DNA of 64,000 nt from Thermococcus sp. P6 (GTDB taxonomy: Archaea; Methanobacteriota_B; Thermococci; Thermococcales; Thermococcaceae): contig NZ_CP015104.1 in assembly GCF_002214525.1 (NCBI RefSeq), forward strand, positions 1,116,001 to 1,180,000. Direction: 5' to 3'. This document shows positions 37,396-48,644 of the stretch, piece after piece. The notes below the pieces were generated by a model, which worked only from the letters and a program-made list of their open reading frames with translations, was not told the origin of the DNA and did no database searches. Position numbers and translations under genes: made by a program. Numbering within the stretch: the stretch's first letter is position 1; each line of letters opens with the position of its first letter.

Positions 37396-38508
37396 TCATC
37401 CCCCCTGAAATTCCCTCTCCAGTATCCTTCTCTGCGACGGTTTCAGGGCCTCCGGGTCAACTATGAGGACCATGGTGCCGTTCGCAACGAGCACGCGGTC
37501 CTTCACGTTGAGGAGGAACTTCAGGGTGCTCTCGAAGCCGTTCTCCACCACCAGGTACTCGAGGGCGTCAACGTACAGGACGCGGTAGCCCCTGTCAATG
37601 GCCTTTGCCACCAGATCCGTCAGTATGTCGATCCTCGTGGGGCTTATTGCATAAACCCTCGGGGAGGAAAGTACCTCCCCCTCGGCTATCCTTGTGACCC
37701 AGAACACGAGGGCATTGGGATGCAGTTTTTCCTTAACGGCCTCTGCTCCTTCCCGGGTTATCAAAACGAGATTTGGAACGTCTCTTGTATCCCCGAGCAG
37801 GTCGTCCAGTCCCTCTCTGGGAGAGCGTATAAAGGCCCCGGGCATTATCGTTGTCGGCGCTCTTGCGACCTTTTCCTCCGGAATCGGGATAAAGACGAAC
37901 TTAAGGGCCCCAACGGTCGCGCTCAGTCTGAAGAGGGCGGCGAGGAAAAAGGCCGCTCTGGCCAGTTCCTCAACGTTCCTTATGAAGGGGTAGGTGAAGT
38001 TGAGCAGTCCAAGGAGCATCATCCCCCACGGGAAGAGGGACTCAATACCCCTGCCCGATATCTCCCTCTCCCTGAGGACCTTTCCGAAGTAAACGAGGCC
38101 AGAACTGTAGGCGAATAGGGGAAAAGAGGTTTTGAGTGCGAAGTTGTCCTGAAAAACGCCGGCTGCCACGAGGAACATCCAGACGTAGGATTCTACCACG
38201 AACGTCGAGAGGAGTACGGTATCCATGAGCCTGCTCGTGCCGTACTTGAGGTGGAGGGCACCCCAGAAGAGTAAAACGGCTATGTAGAAGTTGGGGAGCT
38301 GGGAGACGACGTCGTAAACCTCACCGGTTATCTGGATCCCGAGGGGGGAGAGGATGTAGCTCTCAACGTCCAGTGCGTTTATGAAGAGGGCCGCGCTCAG
38401 CAGAACCCACGCTTTATCCCTCGTCTGATAGGCCTTGTAGGCAACCGCTATGAAAAGGTACCACCTTGAGACGAAGTTGAGGTAGGAGATGAACAGGTCC
38501 CAGTTCAT
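37396..38508 (-). CDS. Membrane protein with C-terminal DUF835 domain
   Basis: A 370-residue protein. About seven membrane helices fill residues 1-215. A soluble DUF835 domain follows (about 235-365; LVLITREGAEAVKEKL, YRVLYVDALEYLVVENGF, VLVANGTMVLIVDPEAL), a P-loop-less RecA/KaiC-like fold common in Thermococcales. A sensory role is plausible but unproved. Its ATG overlaps the glmU stop by 4 nt, so it belongs to the uppP-like-glmU operon. Confidence 0.82.
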   Translation of the reverse strand: MNWDLFISYLNFVSRWYLFIAVAYKAYQTRDKAWVLLSAALFINALDVESYILSPLGIQITGEVYDVVSQLPNFYIAVLLFWGALHLKYGTSRLMDTVLLSTFVVESYVWMFLVAAGVFQDNFALKTSFPLFAYSSGLVYFGKVLREREISGRGIESLFPWGMMLLGLLNFTYPFIRNVEELARAAFFLAALFRLSATVGALKFVFIPIPEEKVARAPTTIMPGAFIRSPREGLDDLLGDTRDVPNLVLITREGAEAVKEKLHPNALVFWVTRIAEGEVLSSPRVYAISPTRIDILTDLVAKAIDRGYRVLYVDALEYLVVENGFESTLKFLLNVKDRVLVANGTMVLIVDPEALKPSQRRILEREFQGG

Positions 38509-39758
38509 GCCTTCACCACCTTTTCCTGCTTTACCACCACGAGGCTTCCCTCCGGGATGTTACGATCAACTACAACGCCGGGTCCGACGAGGGAGTTGCT
38601 CCCTATCTTCCTGCCGGGGTAGATGCTGACGTTTATGCCCACCTTGACGTTGTGGCCGATTATGGCCCCGAGCTTCTTCCTTCCAGAGCTCTCAAGCTTA
38701 CCCTTCACCTCTACTTTTACCGCCTTTCCGTCGTGCCTCAGGTTTGCGGTGATCGTGCCCGCACCGAGGTTCGTGTTCTCTCCGATTATGGAGTCCCCGA
38801 CGTAGTTGAGGTGGGGGGCGTTGCTGTGGTCCATGATTATCGAGTTCTTGACCTCGACGGCGTTGCCCACGTGGCAGTTGTCCCCTATGCTCGTGTAGGG
38901 CCTTATGAAGCAGTTGGGACCTATGCGGGAGTTCCTGCCTATCTTCACGGGGCCGATTATGTAGGCTCCGCTCCTAACAACCGTGCCCTCGCCGATTTCA
39001 ACGGGTGGAACCAGTACCGCTCCCTCCTCGACCTTTCCCCTGACGCTGTGCCGCAGTTTGGTCTTCAGGAGGTACTCGTTCAGTTCAAGAAGGTTCCAGG
39101 GTCTCCCAACATCGTTCCAGTAGCCGGAGTAAAGGGCGTAGACAACCTTCTTCCCGGCTTCCACCATGAGGTTTATCGTGTCCGTTACCTCGTACTCCCC
39201 GCGCCCGCTGAGGGGGGTCCTCTCGAGGAACTCAAAGACCTCCGGTTTGAAGGCGTAGAGGCCGAGGTTGGCGTAACCGGAAACCCCCCCCGGTTTCTCC
39301 CTTATTCCGGAGACAAGGTTCCCCCGGGTATCAACCTTTCCAAAATGGCTCAAATCGTCGAGTTCTTTCACGAGGACGGCGGCATCGGCCTTCTCCCTTC
39401 TGAAGGTCCCCACGAGCTCCTTCAGGCCATCCACCTCGAGATAGACGTCGCCGTTCGCCACTATGAACTCCTCATCGATCAGATCGCGGGCCGACTCTAT
39501 GGCCTTCGCGGTGCCTTCCCCGGGCAGCTGATCGATGTAGGTTATGGGTTTTCCGTTGAACTCGTCCCCAAGGGCTTTGATTAGCTTTTCCTTCTCGTAG
39601 CGGACGATTATCACGAACTCGTCCACGAAGGGATCGAGGTTCTCGAGTACGTACTCGATTATTGGCCTGTTTGCAACTTTGAGCAACACCTTTGGCCTGT
39701 CATCGGTTAGAGGTTGCAGCCTTTCGCCCTTTCCGGCTGCGAGAACGACTCCTTTCAA
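38505..39758 (-). CDS. glmU: Bifunctional sugar-1-phosphate nucleotidylyltransferase/acetyltransferase (archaeal GlmU type)
   Basis: A 417-residue enzyme. The N-terminal nucleotidyltransferase domain has VVLAAGKGERLQPLTDDRPKVLL (in part GKGERLQPLT), IVANGDVYLEV and YWNDVGRPWNLLE. A left-handed beta-helix acetyltransferase domain (about 240-410) has many hexapeptide repeats. It should make UDP-GlcNAc or a related sugar nucleotide for glycans. The start is TTG 39758, with the full SD GGAGGTGATC just upstream, overlapping the uppP-like stop as TTGA. Confidence 0.92.
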   Translation of the reverse strand: MKGVVLAAGKGERLQPLTDDRPKVLLKVANRPIIEYVLENLDPFVDEFVIIVRYEKEKLIKALGDEFNGKPITYIDQLPGEGTAKAIESARDLIDEEFIVANGDVYLEVDGLKELVGTFRREKADAAVLVKELDDLSHFGKVDTRGNLVSGIREKPGGVSGYANLGLYAFKPEVFEFLERTPLSGRGEYEVTDTINLMVEAGKKVVYALYSGYWNDVGRPWNLLELNEYLLKTKLRHSVRGKVEEGAVLVPPVEIGEGTVVRSGAYIIGPVKIGRNSRIGPNCFIRPYTSIGDNCHVGNAVEVKNSIIMDHSNAPHLNYVGDSIIGENTNLGAGTITANLRHDGKAVKVEVKGKLESSGRKKLGAIIGHNVKVGINVSIYPGRKIGSNSLVGPGVVVDRNIPEGSLVVVKQEKVVKA

Positions 39759-40531
39759 AGGATCACCTCCATCAGGTACACTATGACGGGTAACGAGCCG
39801 AAGAGGATCAGGAACCCCCTTTCTCCGAGAACGTCAACGGCCCTGAACAGGGCTTTTATGGTCACCATACCCGTTAGAAAGGCCGTCAGGAAGGCCGTAA
39901 AGAGGAGTGGGACCGGAAGCTTCAATTGCCAGCCGACAAAAGCCAGCTTCAGTACGAAGTAGGTCGGGGCCGTGAGGAAGCTCAGTTTGAGGGCCTTCTT
40001 AACCGGGATCCCGGTAACGAGGAGACCGAGGAAGGTCAGTCCGCTCCTGGAAAGGGCCCCGATGAGGGCACCCCCCTGAAGTGAACCTGAGACGATCGAG
40101 CCCACAAGAGTTTTCTCTTCCTCCCCCCATTCGGTCTTCCTGCCGGGGCGACCCATCAGGGAGAGGATTAGGGCCCCGGTTACGGCGTTGATGAGGTCTG
40201 CGGTTCGGGGGGAGAGGGGTATCCCGTTGTTGGTAAGCAGGGGGTAGCCTATCAGAAGGGTGAAAACGGTGGAGTAGAGGAGATACCGCATATCCGGATC
40301 GGGTATTCCCCGCAGGACCCTCTGAGACCCGGATCCGATCTCGTTCCTGAAGTTGAAGAGAAGGGCAAAGGTCACGCCGAGGTACGCGGAGACGATGTAA
40401 TCACCGCAGGCTGGAGTTAAGGCCTCGAGGGACTTCAGGACGGAATAGCCTTCCGGGCTAATCGGGAAAAGTGATGACAGTGCAACGACAACGCCCGAGA
40501 CCGCGGGGGTTAAGTAATCAAGGACATTCAT
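39755..40531 (-). CDS. UppP/BacA-like polyprenyl diphosphate phosphatase
   Basis: A 258-residue membrane protein with seven to eight helices. Two family motifs are recognisable but altered: SLFPISPEGYSVL (bacterial E-F-L-P-I-S-S-T-G-H-L form) and GALIGALSRSGLTFLG (PGTSRSG form), with the SRSG part intact. UppP enzymes recycle the lipid carrier after glycan transfer, and the glmU neighbour supports a glycan role. The changed first motif makes the exact substrate uncertain. ATG 40531 is preferred to the GTG at 40540. Confidence 0.8.
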   Translation of the reverse strand: MNVLDYLTPAVSGVVVALSSLFPISPEGYSVLKSLEALTPACGDYIVSAYLGVTFALLFNFRNEIGSGSQRVLRGIPDPDMRYLLYSTVFTLLIGYPLLTNNGIPLSPRTADLINAVTGALILSLMGRPGRKTEWGEEEKTLVGSIVSGSLQGGALIGALSRSGLTFLGLLVTGIPVKKALKLSFLTAPTYFVLKLAFVGWQLKLPVPLLFTAFLTAFLTGMVTIKALFRAVDVLGERGFLILFGSLPVIVYLMEVIL

Positions 40532-40643
40532 TGAGACCACACGGGCACTTTTGGACTTTCCGAAACATAAACCTTTCGAAGGGGGCGAACATTTAAATAC
40601 CCGGCCGGAAAGCTAACCCCCGCGAGAGAAAAAGGTGAGTGAG

Positions 40644-41723
40644 ATGAAGAATCCCTTTGAAAAGATGCCGACTGTGCTTACGGCCGATGAACTCATCGAT
40701 AAAGCTTTCAGGAGGGCCGAGAAGGCCGCTTCAGCCGCCACTCCGAGGGGGGGCCCGAGGGCCAGGGCGAGATGGAGGGAGGAGCTCCGCGTTAGAACGG
40801 TCTCGAACGTTATCAGGGACAACCTCGAAAAACTCCTGAGGAGAACGCCCGGGGTTTCGGAACTGCCCACCTTCTACAGGGAACTCGTTGATACCCTCGT
40901 GGAGAGGGACCAGTTCCACCGTTCCCTCGCGAGGGTCAACTGGGCGATAAAGACGGTAAGGAACCTTGAAGCGAGGCACGCCCTAAAGATACGCTATTCT
41001 CGGGATCCTGAAGAGATGGCCCGGCTCAGAAGGGCCTTTTACGGAAGGGTTGCGGACGTTCTGAGGGACATAGCTAACGACCTCGAATACCTCAACAGGG
41101 CCAGAAACGTGCTCAAAGACCTTCCCGTCGTGGACCTTGAGCTCCCCACCGTTGTGATAGCCGGCCATCCTAACGTGGGTAAGAGCACGATCTTACGGGC
41201 CCTCACGAACGCGAAGCCCGAGGTGGCAAGCTACCCCTTCACCACGAAGGGCATAAACGTCGGTCAGTTCGAGGAGCACTACCTCAGGTATCAGGTCATA
41301 GACACCCCCGGATTGCTCGACAGACCGCTGAGCGAGAGGAACGAGGTGGAGAGGCAGGCCATTCTGGCTCTAAAGCATCTCGGCGACGTTATCCTTTACG
41401 TCTTCGATCCCAGCGAGTACTGCGGTTATCCTGTGGAGGAGCAGCTCCACCTCTTCGAGGAAATCCACAGGGAGTTTGGGGAGCTTCCCTTCGTGGTCGT
41501 CCTTAACAAGGCGGACGTGGCTGAAGAGGGGAATATGAGAACCGTTGAGGAGTTCGTCAGGGAGAAGGGCTTTGAACCCATCAGGGTTTCGGCGCTGAAG
41601 GGCGAGGGTCTCGACGTGCTCAGGAAGAGGGTCATCGAACTGGTGAGACCGATGGTCGAGGAGCACGCCAGAAGGATAATGGAAGCGGAGCTGGAGAGAT
41701 ACCGGGAAGAACCCGGACTTTGA
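40644..41723 (+). CDS. NOG1-type GTPase (OBG-HflX superfamily)
   Basis: A 359-residue GTPase with a long N-terminal helical domain (about 1-165) as in Nog1, then G1 GHPNVGKST, G3 DTPGLLD, G4 VLNKAD and G5 SALKGEG. Eukaryotic Nog1 assembles the large ribosomal subunit, and the archaeal homologue is presumed to do the same. The start is ATG 40644 with AAAAAGGTGAG upstream; a GTG at 40635 lies in that SD. Confidence 0.9.
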   Translation: MKNPFEKMPTVLTADELIDKAFRRAEKAASAATPRGGPRARARWREELRVRTVSNVIRDNLEKLLRRTPGVSELPTFYRELVDTLVERDQFHRSLARVNWAIKTVRNLEARHALKIRYSRDPEEMARLRRAFYGRVADVLRDIANDLEYLNRARNVLKDLPVVDLELPTVVIAGHPNVGKSTILRALTNAKPEVASYPFTTKGINVGQFEEHYLRYQVIDTPGLLDRPLSERNEVERQAILALKHLGDVILYVFDPSEYCGYPVEEQLHLFEEIHREFGELPFVVVLNKADVAEEGNMRTVEEFVREKGFEPIRVSALKGEGLDVLRKRVIELVRPMVEEHARRIMEAELERYREEPGL

Positions 41724-41776
41724 TCCCTTCTTAACTTCCGGCGGAACTAAAAAGGAGAGGCCCCAAAGGGAAAGGT

Positions 41777-42172
41777 TCAGGCGTTCTTCTCTTCCTTGAT
41801 GAGAACGGCGTTAACGACGCCATCCTGACCGGGCCTTGAGGTAACCAGCGCCCTGCCTGCCTCGGTCTCAATCACAGCGCCCCGCGTTATGACGTCCCTT
41901 CTGACGTACTGCCTGTTGGCCGGGTTCTCAACCACACCGATTATCCTGACCTTCCTGCCCTTTCCGTTCTCGAAGACGTTGGCGTACACGGCTTCGATGA
42001 GCCTGACCTTCTCGTTCCCGCCGTGGGTTCTGATGATCTTCTTCTTTTCCCTTCCTTCACCGACCCTCGTGAGGGCTGGCTCCCTTCCGAGCTCCCTCTT
42101 CCTCTTCTTTCGGGCGAGGATAATCCTTCCACCTGAGGGTTTTCTGAGTGATCTTCCTTGCCATACGGTCAT
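41777..42172 (-). CDS. rps8e: 30S ribosomal protein S8e
   Basis: Small-subunit ribosomal protein of archaea and eukaryotes. The 131-residue basic protein begins [16 protein letters not shown] and contains [22 protein letters not shown] and [15 protein letters not shown]-like ends typical of the family (read as [14 protein letters not shown] and RPGQDG). The SD GAGGTGAGAT precedes the ATG. It stands alone, with its own promoter and a leader of about 30 nt. Confidence 0.96.
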   Translation of the reverse strand: MTVWQGRSLRKPSGGRIILARKKRKRELGREPALTRVGEGREKKKIIRTHGGNEKVRLIEAVYANVFENGKGRKVRIIGVVENPANRQYVRRDVITRGAVIETEAGRALVTSRPGQDGVVNAVLIKEEKNA

Positions 42173-42223
42173 TTATCTCACCTCATAAGCCTGATGCTCA
42201 ACCTATCGCCACTTTGGGGGGTT

Positions 42224-42240
42224 CGTTTATAAGCTTTTCC
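42224..42240 (-). promoter_or_regulatory. TATA promoter of rps8e
   Basis: Minus-strand GGAAAAGCTTATAAACG is a strong BRE-TATA 52 nt before the ATG. The rest of the 150-bp gap to pyrG holds no gene I can support. Confidence 0.6.
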
Positions 42241-42325
42241 AAAGGGCTTAAAAACATGCGTTTGTTACTCCTTCCGGTGGTTACTCTGAGAGCGGGGGAA
42301 AGAGAGAAGGGTTCCGGGAGGGGGT

Positions 42326-44005
<1,680 letters not shown>

Positions 44006-44395
44006 TCAGGCCTCGTCTCCATCAAAGTGCAAACCTTCCTCCTTACTTCCATTTTCAATCTCTTTAATCTCAAAAACCTTCAGCGGAACCTTTTTGAGGG
44101 CCTTTCCGATGACGGCCTTCGCTATCCTCTCGGCGTGCTCGATGGTCTGGGCGTTGTAAACCTTGATCGTGAGGTAAATCCCGACCAGACCGACGGAGCC
44201 TATGACGAAGGCGCTCTCGAAGTGGGCCCCGCAGACGGGACACTGGGAATAGCCTATCTCAACCCTCACGAAGTCGAGCTTCTCCCTGTTGAGTGCCCTC
44301 GCGACCTTACTCACGGCGACGTTTACCGCGTCCTCGCTCGTTTCAACGTCCCTCACTATAATCGGTGCTTCCAAAACGACCACGTAGTCTCCCAT
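44006..44395 (-). CDS. DUF555 (UPF0212) family protein
   Basis: A 129-residue archaeal protein of unknown function. It contains a possible zinc knuckle (QCPVCGAHFESAF) inside a beta-rich domain (DYVVVLEAPIIVRDVET, FVRVEIGY) and an acidic tail. It follows the DUF357 gene by 11 nt, and the two are probably co-transcribed. Confidence 0.85.
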   Translation of the reverse strand: MGDYVVVLEAPIIVRDVETSEDAVNVAVSKVARALNREKLDFVRVEIGYSQCPVCGAHFESAFVIGSVGLVGIYLTIKVYNAQTIEHAERIAKAVIGKALKKVPLKVFEIKEIENGSKEEGLHFDGDEA

Positions 44396-44406
44396 CGTCT
44401 CCCACC

Positions 44407-44694
44407 TCAGCCAAAGGCAAACAGTCTGTTGTCTTCTCCTTTAAAGACCCCCAGCCTTACGCCGGCATCGATAAAACCGTGGGCGTAGTTGAGCGCGGCA
44501 AAGGCCGTCACGTAGTCCCCCTTCCCGTAGTAATACCGGGCGTCCTCAAAATAGCTCCTCGCCATGGTGAGGAAGTCCTCGGCAACGCTTCTTAAAAGGC
44601 TTTTTTCGTGGACCGCTATTTCGAGGGTCTTCAGGGCCTCGCCGGTTATTTTAAAATACTTCTGGAGCCTTTCTTCCGTGATCTCCCGTTCCAC
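44407..44694 (-). CDS. DUF357 family helical protein
   Basis: A 95-residue all-helical protein (ERLQKYFKITGEALKTLEIA, ARSYFEDARYYYGKGDYVTAFAALNYAHGFIDAG in part) matching archaeal DUF357. It resembles HEPN-like or TPR-like helical bundles; no catalytic residue is seen. The start codon is GTG 44694. A minus-strand TATA (aaatttataagcc, about 44727-44739) lies upstream. Confidence 0.82.
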   Translation of the reverse strand: MEREITEERLQKYFKITGEALKTLEIAVHEKSLLRSVAEDFLTMARSYFEDARYYYGKGDYVTAFAALNYAHGFIDAGVRLGVFKGEDNRLFAFG

Positions 44695-44757
44695 CGGTCT
44701 CGCCTCAGCACCCCTTGGGGATGTGGCTTATAAATTTTGCCTCAGAAGAGATCTTTC

Positions 44758-44835
44758 TGGTGGGCCCGCGGGGATTCGAACCCCGGACCTCCACCGTGTC
44801 AGGGTGGCGTCATAACCAGTCTAGACCACGGGCCC
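44758..44835 (-). tRNA. tRNA-Val (anticodon GAC)
   Basis: A 78-nt gene with acceptor GGGCCCG/CGGGCCC, discriminator A and encoded CCA. The anticodon stem CCACC/GGTGG encloses loop CTGACAC, giving GAC for codon GUC. The T-loop is TTCGAAT. It lies 10 nt downstream of tRNA-Ala on the same strand. No intron. Confidence 0.95.
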
Positions 44836-44845
44836 AACCCAGGGA

Positions 44846-44923
44846 TGGTGGACCGGGCGGGATTTGAACCCGCGGCCTCCGCCTTGCCAAGGCGGCGCTC
44901 ATACCAGGCTGAGCTACCGGCCC
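44846..44923 (-). tRNA. tRNA-Ala (anticodon GGC)
   Basis: A 78-nt gene with acceptor GGGCCGG/CCGGTCC, which has a G3-U70 wobble pair, the alanine identity element. Discriminator A and encoded CCA follow. The anticodon stem CCGCC/GGCGG encloses TTGGCAA, giving GGC. First gene of a two-tRNA transcript. Confidence 0.96.
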
Positions 44924-44967
44924 ACTCCTCCACGGCCTCCGGTGAGGCCGTAATCACCTACCGGGGC

Positions 44968-44981
44968 AGGTTTATAAATCT
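44968..44981 (-). promoter_or_regulatory. TATA promoter of the tRNA-Ala/tRNA-Val operon
   Basis: Minus-strand agatttataaacct lies about 46 nt before the tRNA-Ala 5' end, giving a short 5' leader to be removed by RNase P. Confidence 0.55.
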
Positions 44982-45056
44982 TGCGGTTGGTAACTCCATT
45001 AAGACCGCCATCGAAAAGTTAATTTAGTCCCTCAGGCAATTTTCCCCGGTGGTACC

Positions 45057-46205
45057 ATGAACCCGCTCGAAGAAGCTTTAGCGATTAAGGATAGGATAGT
45101 GGAGTGGAGGCGGGACTTCCACATGCACCCCGAACTGAAGTACGAGGAGGAGAGGACCTCAGGGATAGTGGAGGAACACCTCCGCGAATGGGGTTACCGC
45201 GTGAAGCGGGTCGGAACGGGATTGATAGCTGATATCGGGGATGGAGAGAGGACGATAGCCCTGAGGGCCGATATGGACGCCCTGCCCATTCAGGAGGAGA
45301 ACGAGGTCCCCTACAGGTCGAGGATTCCCGGAAAAATGCACGCCTGCGGGCACGATGCCCACACGGCAATGCTCCTCGGAGCGGCCAGTATAATCTCCGA
45401 CCACATCGATGAGTTCCATGGAAGGGTAAGGCTCATCTTCCAGCCGGCTGAAGAAGGCGGCAACGGAGCGGTGAGGATGATCGAGGGCGGGGCGCTCCAT
45501 GGGGTGGACGCTATCTTCGGCCTCCACGTCTGGGCCGACCTTCCGAGCGGGATCATAGGGATACGGGACGGTCCACTTCTGGCCGGGGCCGGGATCTTCA
45601 GGGGGAGGATAATCGGAAAGGGCGGCCACGGTGCCTCACCCCACCAGACCGTCGATCCGATACCCGTGGCGGCCGAGACGGTGCTCGCCCTCCAGACCAT
45701 CGTGAGCAGAAACGTCCCGCCCATAGAAACCGGGGTGGTTAGCGTTACCTCGATAAACGCCGGAAAGGCCTTCAACGTGATTCCCGTGGAGGTTGAGATG
45801 AAAGGAACCGTGAGGTTCTTCAAGGATGAAATAGGAGCGCTCATCAGAAGGCGCATGGAGGAGATATTCGATGGAATAACGAGGGCACACGGGGCTTCTT
45901 ACGAGCTGTCCATAGAGGAGCTCACTCCCCCGACGGTTAACGATCCGAAGATGAGCGCTTTCGCCAGAAGGGTGGCCGAGAAGTACAACCTTAGATATGG
46001 TGACGTTGAGCCGACTATGGGGGCGGAGGACTTCGCCTTTTACCTCCAGAGGGTTCCGGGAGCTTTCTTGACCCTTGGAATATACAACGAGGAGAAGGGG
46101 ATAATCTACCCCCACCACCACCCGCGCTTCGACGTTGACGAGGACGTCCTCCCCATCGGCACCGCCATGGAGGTCGCCCTCGCCAGGGAGTTCCTGAGGG
46201 GGTAA
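45057..46205 (+). CDS. M20 family amidohydrolase/carboxypeptidase
   Basis: A 382-residue M20D metal hydrolase. Metal and catalytic residues appear in LRADMDALPIQEEN, MHACGHDAHTAML, IFQPAEEGGNGA (Glu pair), FGLHVWADLP and MGAEDFAFYL. The dimerisation domain lies at about 185-300. Thermococcales homologues act as carboxypeptidases or aminoacylases; the preference cannot be read. The SD is CCGGTGG before ATG 45057. Confidence 0.92.
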   Translation: MNPLEEALAIKDRIVEWRRDFHMHPELKYEEERTSGIVEEHLREWGYRVKRVGTGLIADIGDGERTIALRADMDALPIQEENEVPYRSRIPGKMHACGHDAHTAMLLGAASIISDHIDEFHGRVRLIFQPAEEGGNGAVRMIEGGALHGVDAIFGLHVWADLPSGIIGIRDGPLLAGAGIFRGRIIGKGGHGASPHQTVDPIPVAAETVLALQTIVSRNVPPIETGVVSVTSINAGKAFNVIPVEVEMKGTVRFFKDEIGALIRRRMEEIFDGITRAHGASYELSIEELTPPTVNDPKMSAFARRVAEKYNLRYGDVEPTMGAEDFAFYLQRVPGAFLTLGIYNEEKGIIYPHHHPRFDVDEDVLPIGTAMEVALAREFLRG

Positions 46206-46216
46206 AAGCTTTTTCC

Positions 46217-46936
46217 TTATTTATTCCGCTCGAGGTAGCCGAACTTCCTAAGGATGTGCAGGATTCCCTCGGCGCCTCCCTCTCCGTAGGTCCTCTCCGT
46301 CACGTAATCGGCCTTATCCTTGAGGCTTTTGGGTGCTTGACCCACCGCAACGCGGTAGCCGACGGCCTGAAAGGCGTCGAGATCGTTCTCCCCGTCCCCG
46401 ATGTGGGCGACCTCTTCCGGATCCACGCCGATACTCTCGCAGGCCTTTTTTATACCCGTCCCCTTGTTTATCCACGGTTTTTTCACGTGTATGGCGAAGC
46501 CCGAATCGACGGCGACGAGGTTCAGCCCGAGCTCCTCAATCAGCTCCCTGACGGCCTCTACCGGAACAGTCCTCATTATAACGAGCCCGGCCTTTCGCTC
46601 CGGCATTGAGAAGCTCAAAACGGCTTCGGGATAGCGTTTCTTTACCTCGCTCCAGAGGATCCACTCCTCCTCCATGCCCGTGAGGTAGATCCTCTTTCTG
46701 AGCTTTCCATCCCTTAAGGAGAGGGCCCCCCCGTCCTCGGCCACCACCGGACCCGTTGTGCCTATCATCACCCCCACCGCCTCGGCGAAGGGAACGGAGT
46801 TGCCCGTGACCAGCATGACCGGAACCCCGAGGTCCTCGGCGAGCCTTATCGCCTTCAGGGCATCCTCGTGAAGTCTCCTGTCGGGATACGTTATCGTTCC
46901 GTCTATATCAAGGGATATCGCCCTTACCCTTTTCAT
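46217..46936 (-). CDS. Phosphoglycolate phosphatase (archaeal HAD type)
   Basis: A 239-residue HAD type IIB phosphatase. Motif I is [10 protein letters not shown], motif [13 protein letters not shown], the Lys is in [11 protein letters not shown] and motif IV is [12 protein letters not shown]. It dephosphorylates 2-phosphoglycolate, a product of damaged DNA ends. It faces the M20 gene convergently, with 11 bp between them. Confidence 0.92.
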   Translation of the reverse strand: MKRVRAISLDIDGTITYPDRRLHEDALKAIRLAEDLGVPVMLVTGNSVPFAEAVGVMIGTTGPVVAEDGGALSLRDGKLRKRIYLTGMEEEWILWSEVKKRYPEAVLSFSMPERKAGLVIMRTVPVEAVRELIEELGLNLVAVDSGFAIHVKKPWINKGTGIKKACESIGVDPEEVAHIGDGENDLDAFQAVGYRVAVGQAPKSLKDKADYVTERTYGEGGAEGILHILRKFGYLERNK

Positions 46937-46979
46937 CTTCCTCGCCCGTGGGGTGATGGAAAAAGGGGATAAAAGCTTT

Positions 46980-48227
46980 TCAGTGGTCCTTCATTATCTC
47001 CCTGAGCACGCTCGTCGCGTAGACGCCCTTCGGAAGGAAGAAGCGGAAGCACATGCCCTCCCCGGGTACGTAGCCGTAGGTCATCCCGAGGGGCCTGATG
47101 AGCAACTCCCTCCTCCCCCCCGGTTCCTGCATGGGCTTTGGAAGCCTCCTGAAGGCGTTAAGGTCGATACCTTCTTCCTCCAGAATTTCCTCCTCGAGCT
47201 CCCCCGGAAGTCCCCGGGCCCTTCTCATGGCGAAGCCGAAGAGCGGTCCCGAAACCATGGCATTATTTCTCTCTATCTTCTCCCTGACGAAGTTGAGGTT
47301 GGTCTCCGTGACCCGGTAGGTCCTGTCCCTCAGGGGTATCCCCCCTTTAACCTGAACCACGATGTCCCCGGGGAGGGCCTCGTTAAGGGGCATCTCCTCG
47401 ATGCGCCTCGAGAGGTAGAGGTTGAAGAGGTAGCTCTGGTAGGAGTGTATGAAGATGCGCATTATGGGGAGGGGGAGGCTTAGAAACGCCCGCTTCCAGC
47501 TTCCCGTCTCTTTATAGCGGTGCAGGAGCGTTCTCTCGTAGCGCAGGAAGTTCGGGAACTCCCTCAGGGCCCTCTCGACATCCCCACTCTCCCAGAAGTT
47601 CTTCCTCGCATCGTCTCCCATCATATCGTCTCCGTGGGCCCCGAGGAAGAGCCTTGCGGCCTCCTCGAACTTCCCCTCAAGGAGTAGCTTCCCTATGATG
47701 TGGTTCGTAACGCGCCTTTCACCGAAGCGCTGGTAACCAAAGTAGTTTGGAAACCCTCCCTTCTCCCTGAGCTCCCGCAGGATGTCCCTCGAAAGCTCGA
47801 AGGCCCTTTCGTCGACGTCCCTGACGATTATCCGGAACCTGTTTCCGCGGAGGTGGCCGAGCTTTATGAAGCGCCCGTAGGAGACGAACCTCAGCTCAAC
47901 GTCCCTTATCCTGACCCTCTCAACTGCCTCCTTCGCCCGGGACGGGACGCTCACGTACTGATACGTAACCGCGTGCCTGTCCTTCGTTCCGGCGAAGCCC
48001 ACTTTCCTGTGGCTGATTCCGGCACGCTTCGCTATCTCCTTGATAACACCCATCGTGTCCCAGTTGCGCTTTTTGAGGAGGAAGATGGCGTGTTCCTTCC
48101 CCTCGAATATCCCCTTCAGGGGGTCCTCGATGACCGTGAAGTCCTCGGGCCGGACCTTTATCCTGCCGCCTATGCCGGGCCTTTCGCTCAGGTGGCGGAA
48201 CCTTGAGAAGAACTCCCTGTAGTCCAT
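46980..48227 (-). CDS. truD: tRNA pseudouridine(13) synthase TruD
   Basis: Makes pseudouridine 13 in tRNA. The 415 residues contain the TruD signature with the catalytic Asp in [29 protein letters not shown], and a central insertion domain (about 155-300). It starts 3 nt after pth2 stops, so the two tRNA-related genes form an operon. Confidence 0.95.
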   Translation of the reverse strand: MDYREFFSRFRHLSERPGIGGRIKVRPEDFTVIEDPLKGIFEGKEHAIFLLKKRNWDTMGVIKEIAKRAGISHRKVGFAGTKDRHAVTYQYVSVPSRAKEAVERVRIRDVELRFVSYGRFIKLGHLRGNRFRIIVRDVDERAFELSRDILRELREKGGFPNYFGYQRFGERRVTNHIIGKLLLEGKFEEAARLFLGAHGDDMMGDDARKNFWESGDVERALREFPNFLRYERTLLHRYKETGSWKRAFLSLPLPIMRIFIHSYQSYLFNLYLSRRIEEMPLNEALPGDIVVQVKGGIPLRDRTYRVTETNLNFVREKIERNNAMVSGPLFGFAMRRARGLPGELEEEILEEEGIDLNAFRRLPKPMQEPGGRRELLIRPLGMTYGYVPGEGMCFRFFLPKGVYATSVLREIMKDH

Positions 48228-48230
48228 GGA

Positions 48231-48587
48231 TCACACCAGTTTTAAGTGACCTGTAACTTTATCAACCAGCTCTTCTGGGGCGGGTCCAACGGCCAGAACC
48301 GTTATCGTCCCCGGAGGGATCTCCGTCAGACCGGCGTCCCTGATGAGGGCGACGGGAATACCGAGCTTTTCAGCCCGGGCCTTGAGCTCGAAGAGTTCCC
48401 CCTCGTTCTCGGCCTTCACCACCACCTTCTTCTGCCCCTCGTGGAACCACGCTTTGAACCAGTCCGGTTTCTCCTTCTGGGCCTTGAGGGCGGCCGTAAC
48501 GGCCCCATGGGCGACTTGAACCGCGAACTTACCCCTGCTGAGCTTCAGATCCTTCCTCGTGACCATGACCTGTTTGTACCTGAACAT
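48231..48587 (-). CDS. pth2: Peptidyl-tRNA hydrolase Pth2
   Basis: Recycles peptidyl-tRNAs that fall off the ribosome. The 118 residues show YKQVMVTRKDLKLSRGKFAVQVAHGA (KLSRGKFAVQVAHGA as the active-site block), VVKAENEGEL and AGLTEIPPGTITVLAVGPAP. A TATA (aactttataagcc on the minus strand) lies at about 48616-48628. Confidence 0.96.
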   Translation of the reverse strand: MFRYKQVMVTRKDLKLSRGKFAVQVAHGAVTAALKAQKEKPDWFKAWFHEGQKKVVVKAENEGELFELKARAEKLGIPVALIRDAGLTEIPPGTITVLAVGPAPEELVDKVTGHLKLV

Positions 48588-48636
48588 GGCCCATCCCGGG
48601 AAGGCTGAGAAAAGGGGCTTATAAAGTTAAGCAAGG

Positions 48637-48642
48637 AAAAAA
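48637..48642 (-). terminator. Oligo-T terminator of the surface-protein gene
   Basis: Six T residues on the minus strand 2 nt after the stop codon of the gene at 48645. Confidence 0.4.
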
Positions 48643-48644
48643 GC

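Noticed and set aside
44737-45027. A plus-strand frame across the two tRNA genes, with peptides such as RGDSNPGPPP
   Set aside because: This is the well-known false protein from reading antisense through tRNA genes.
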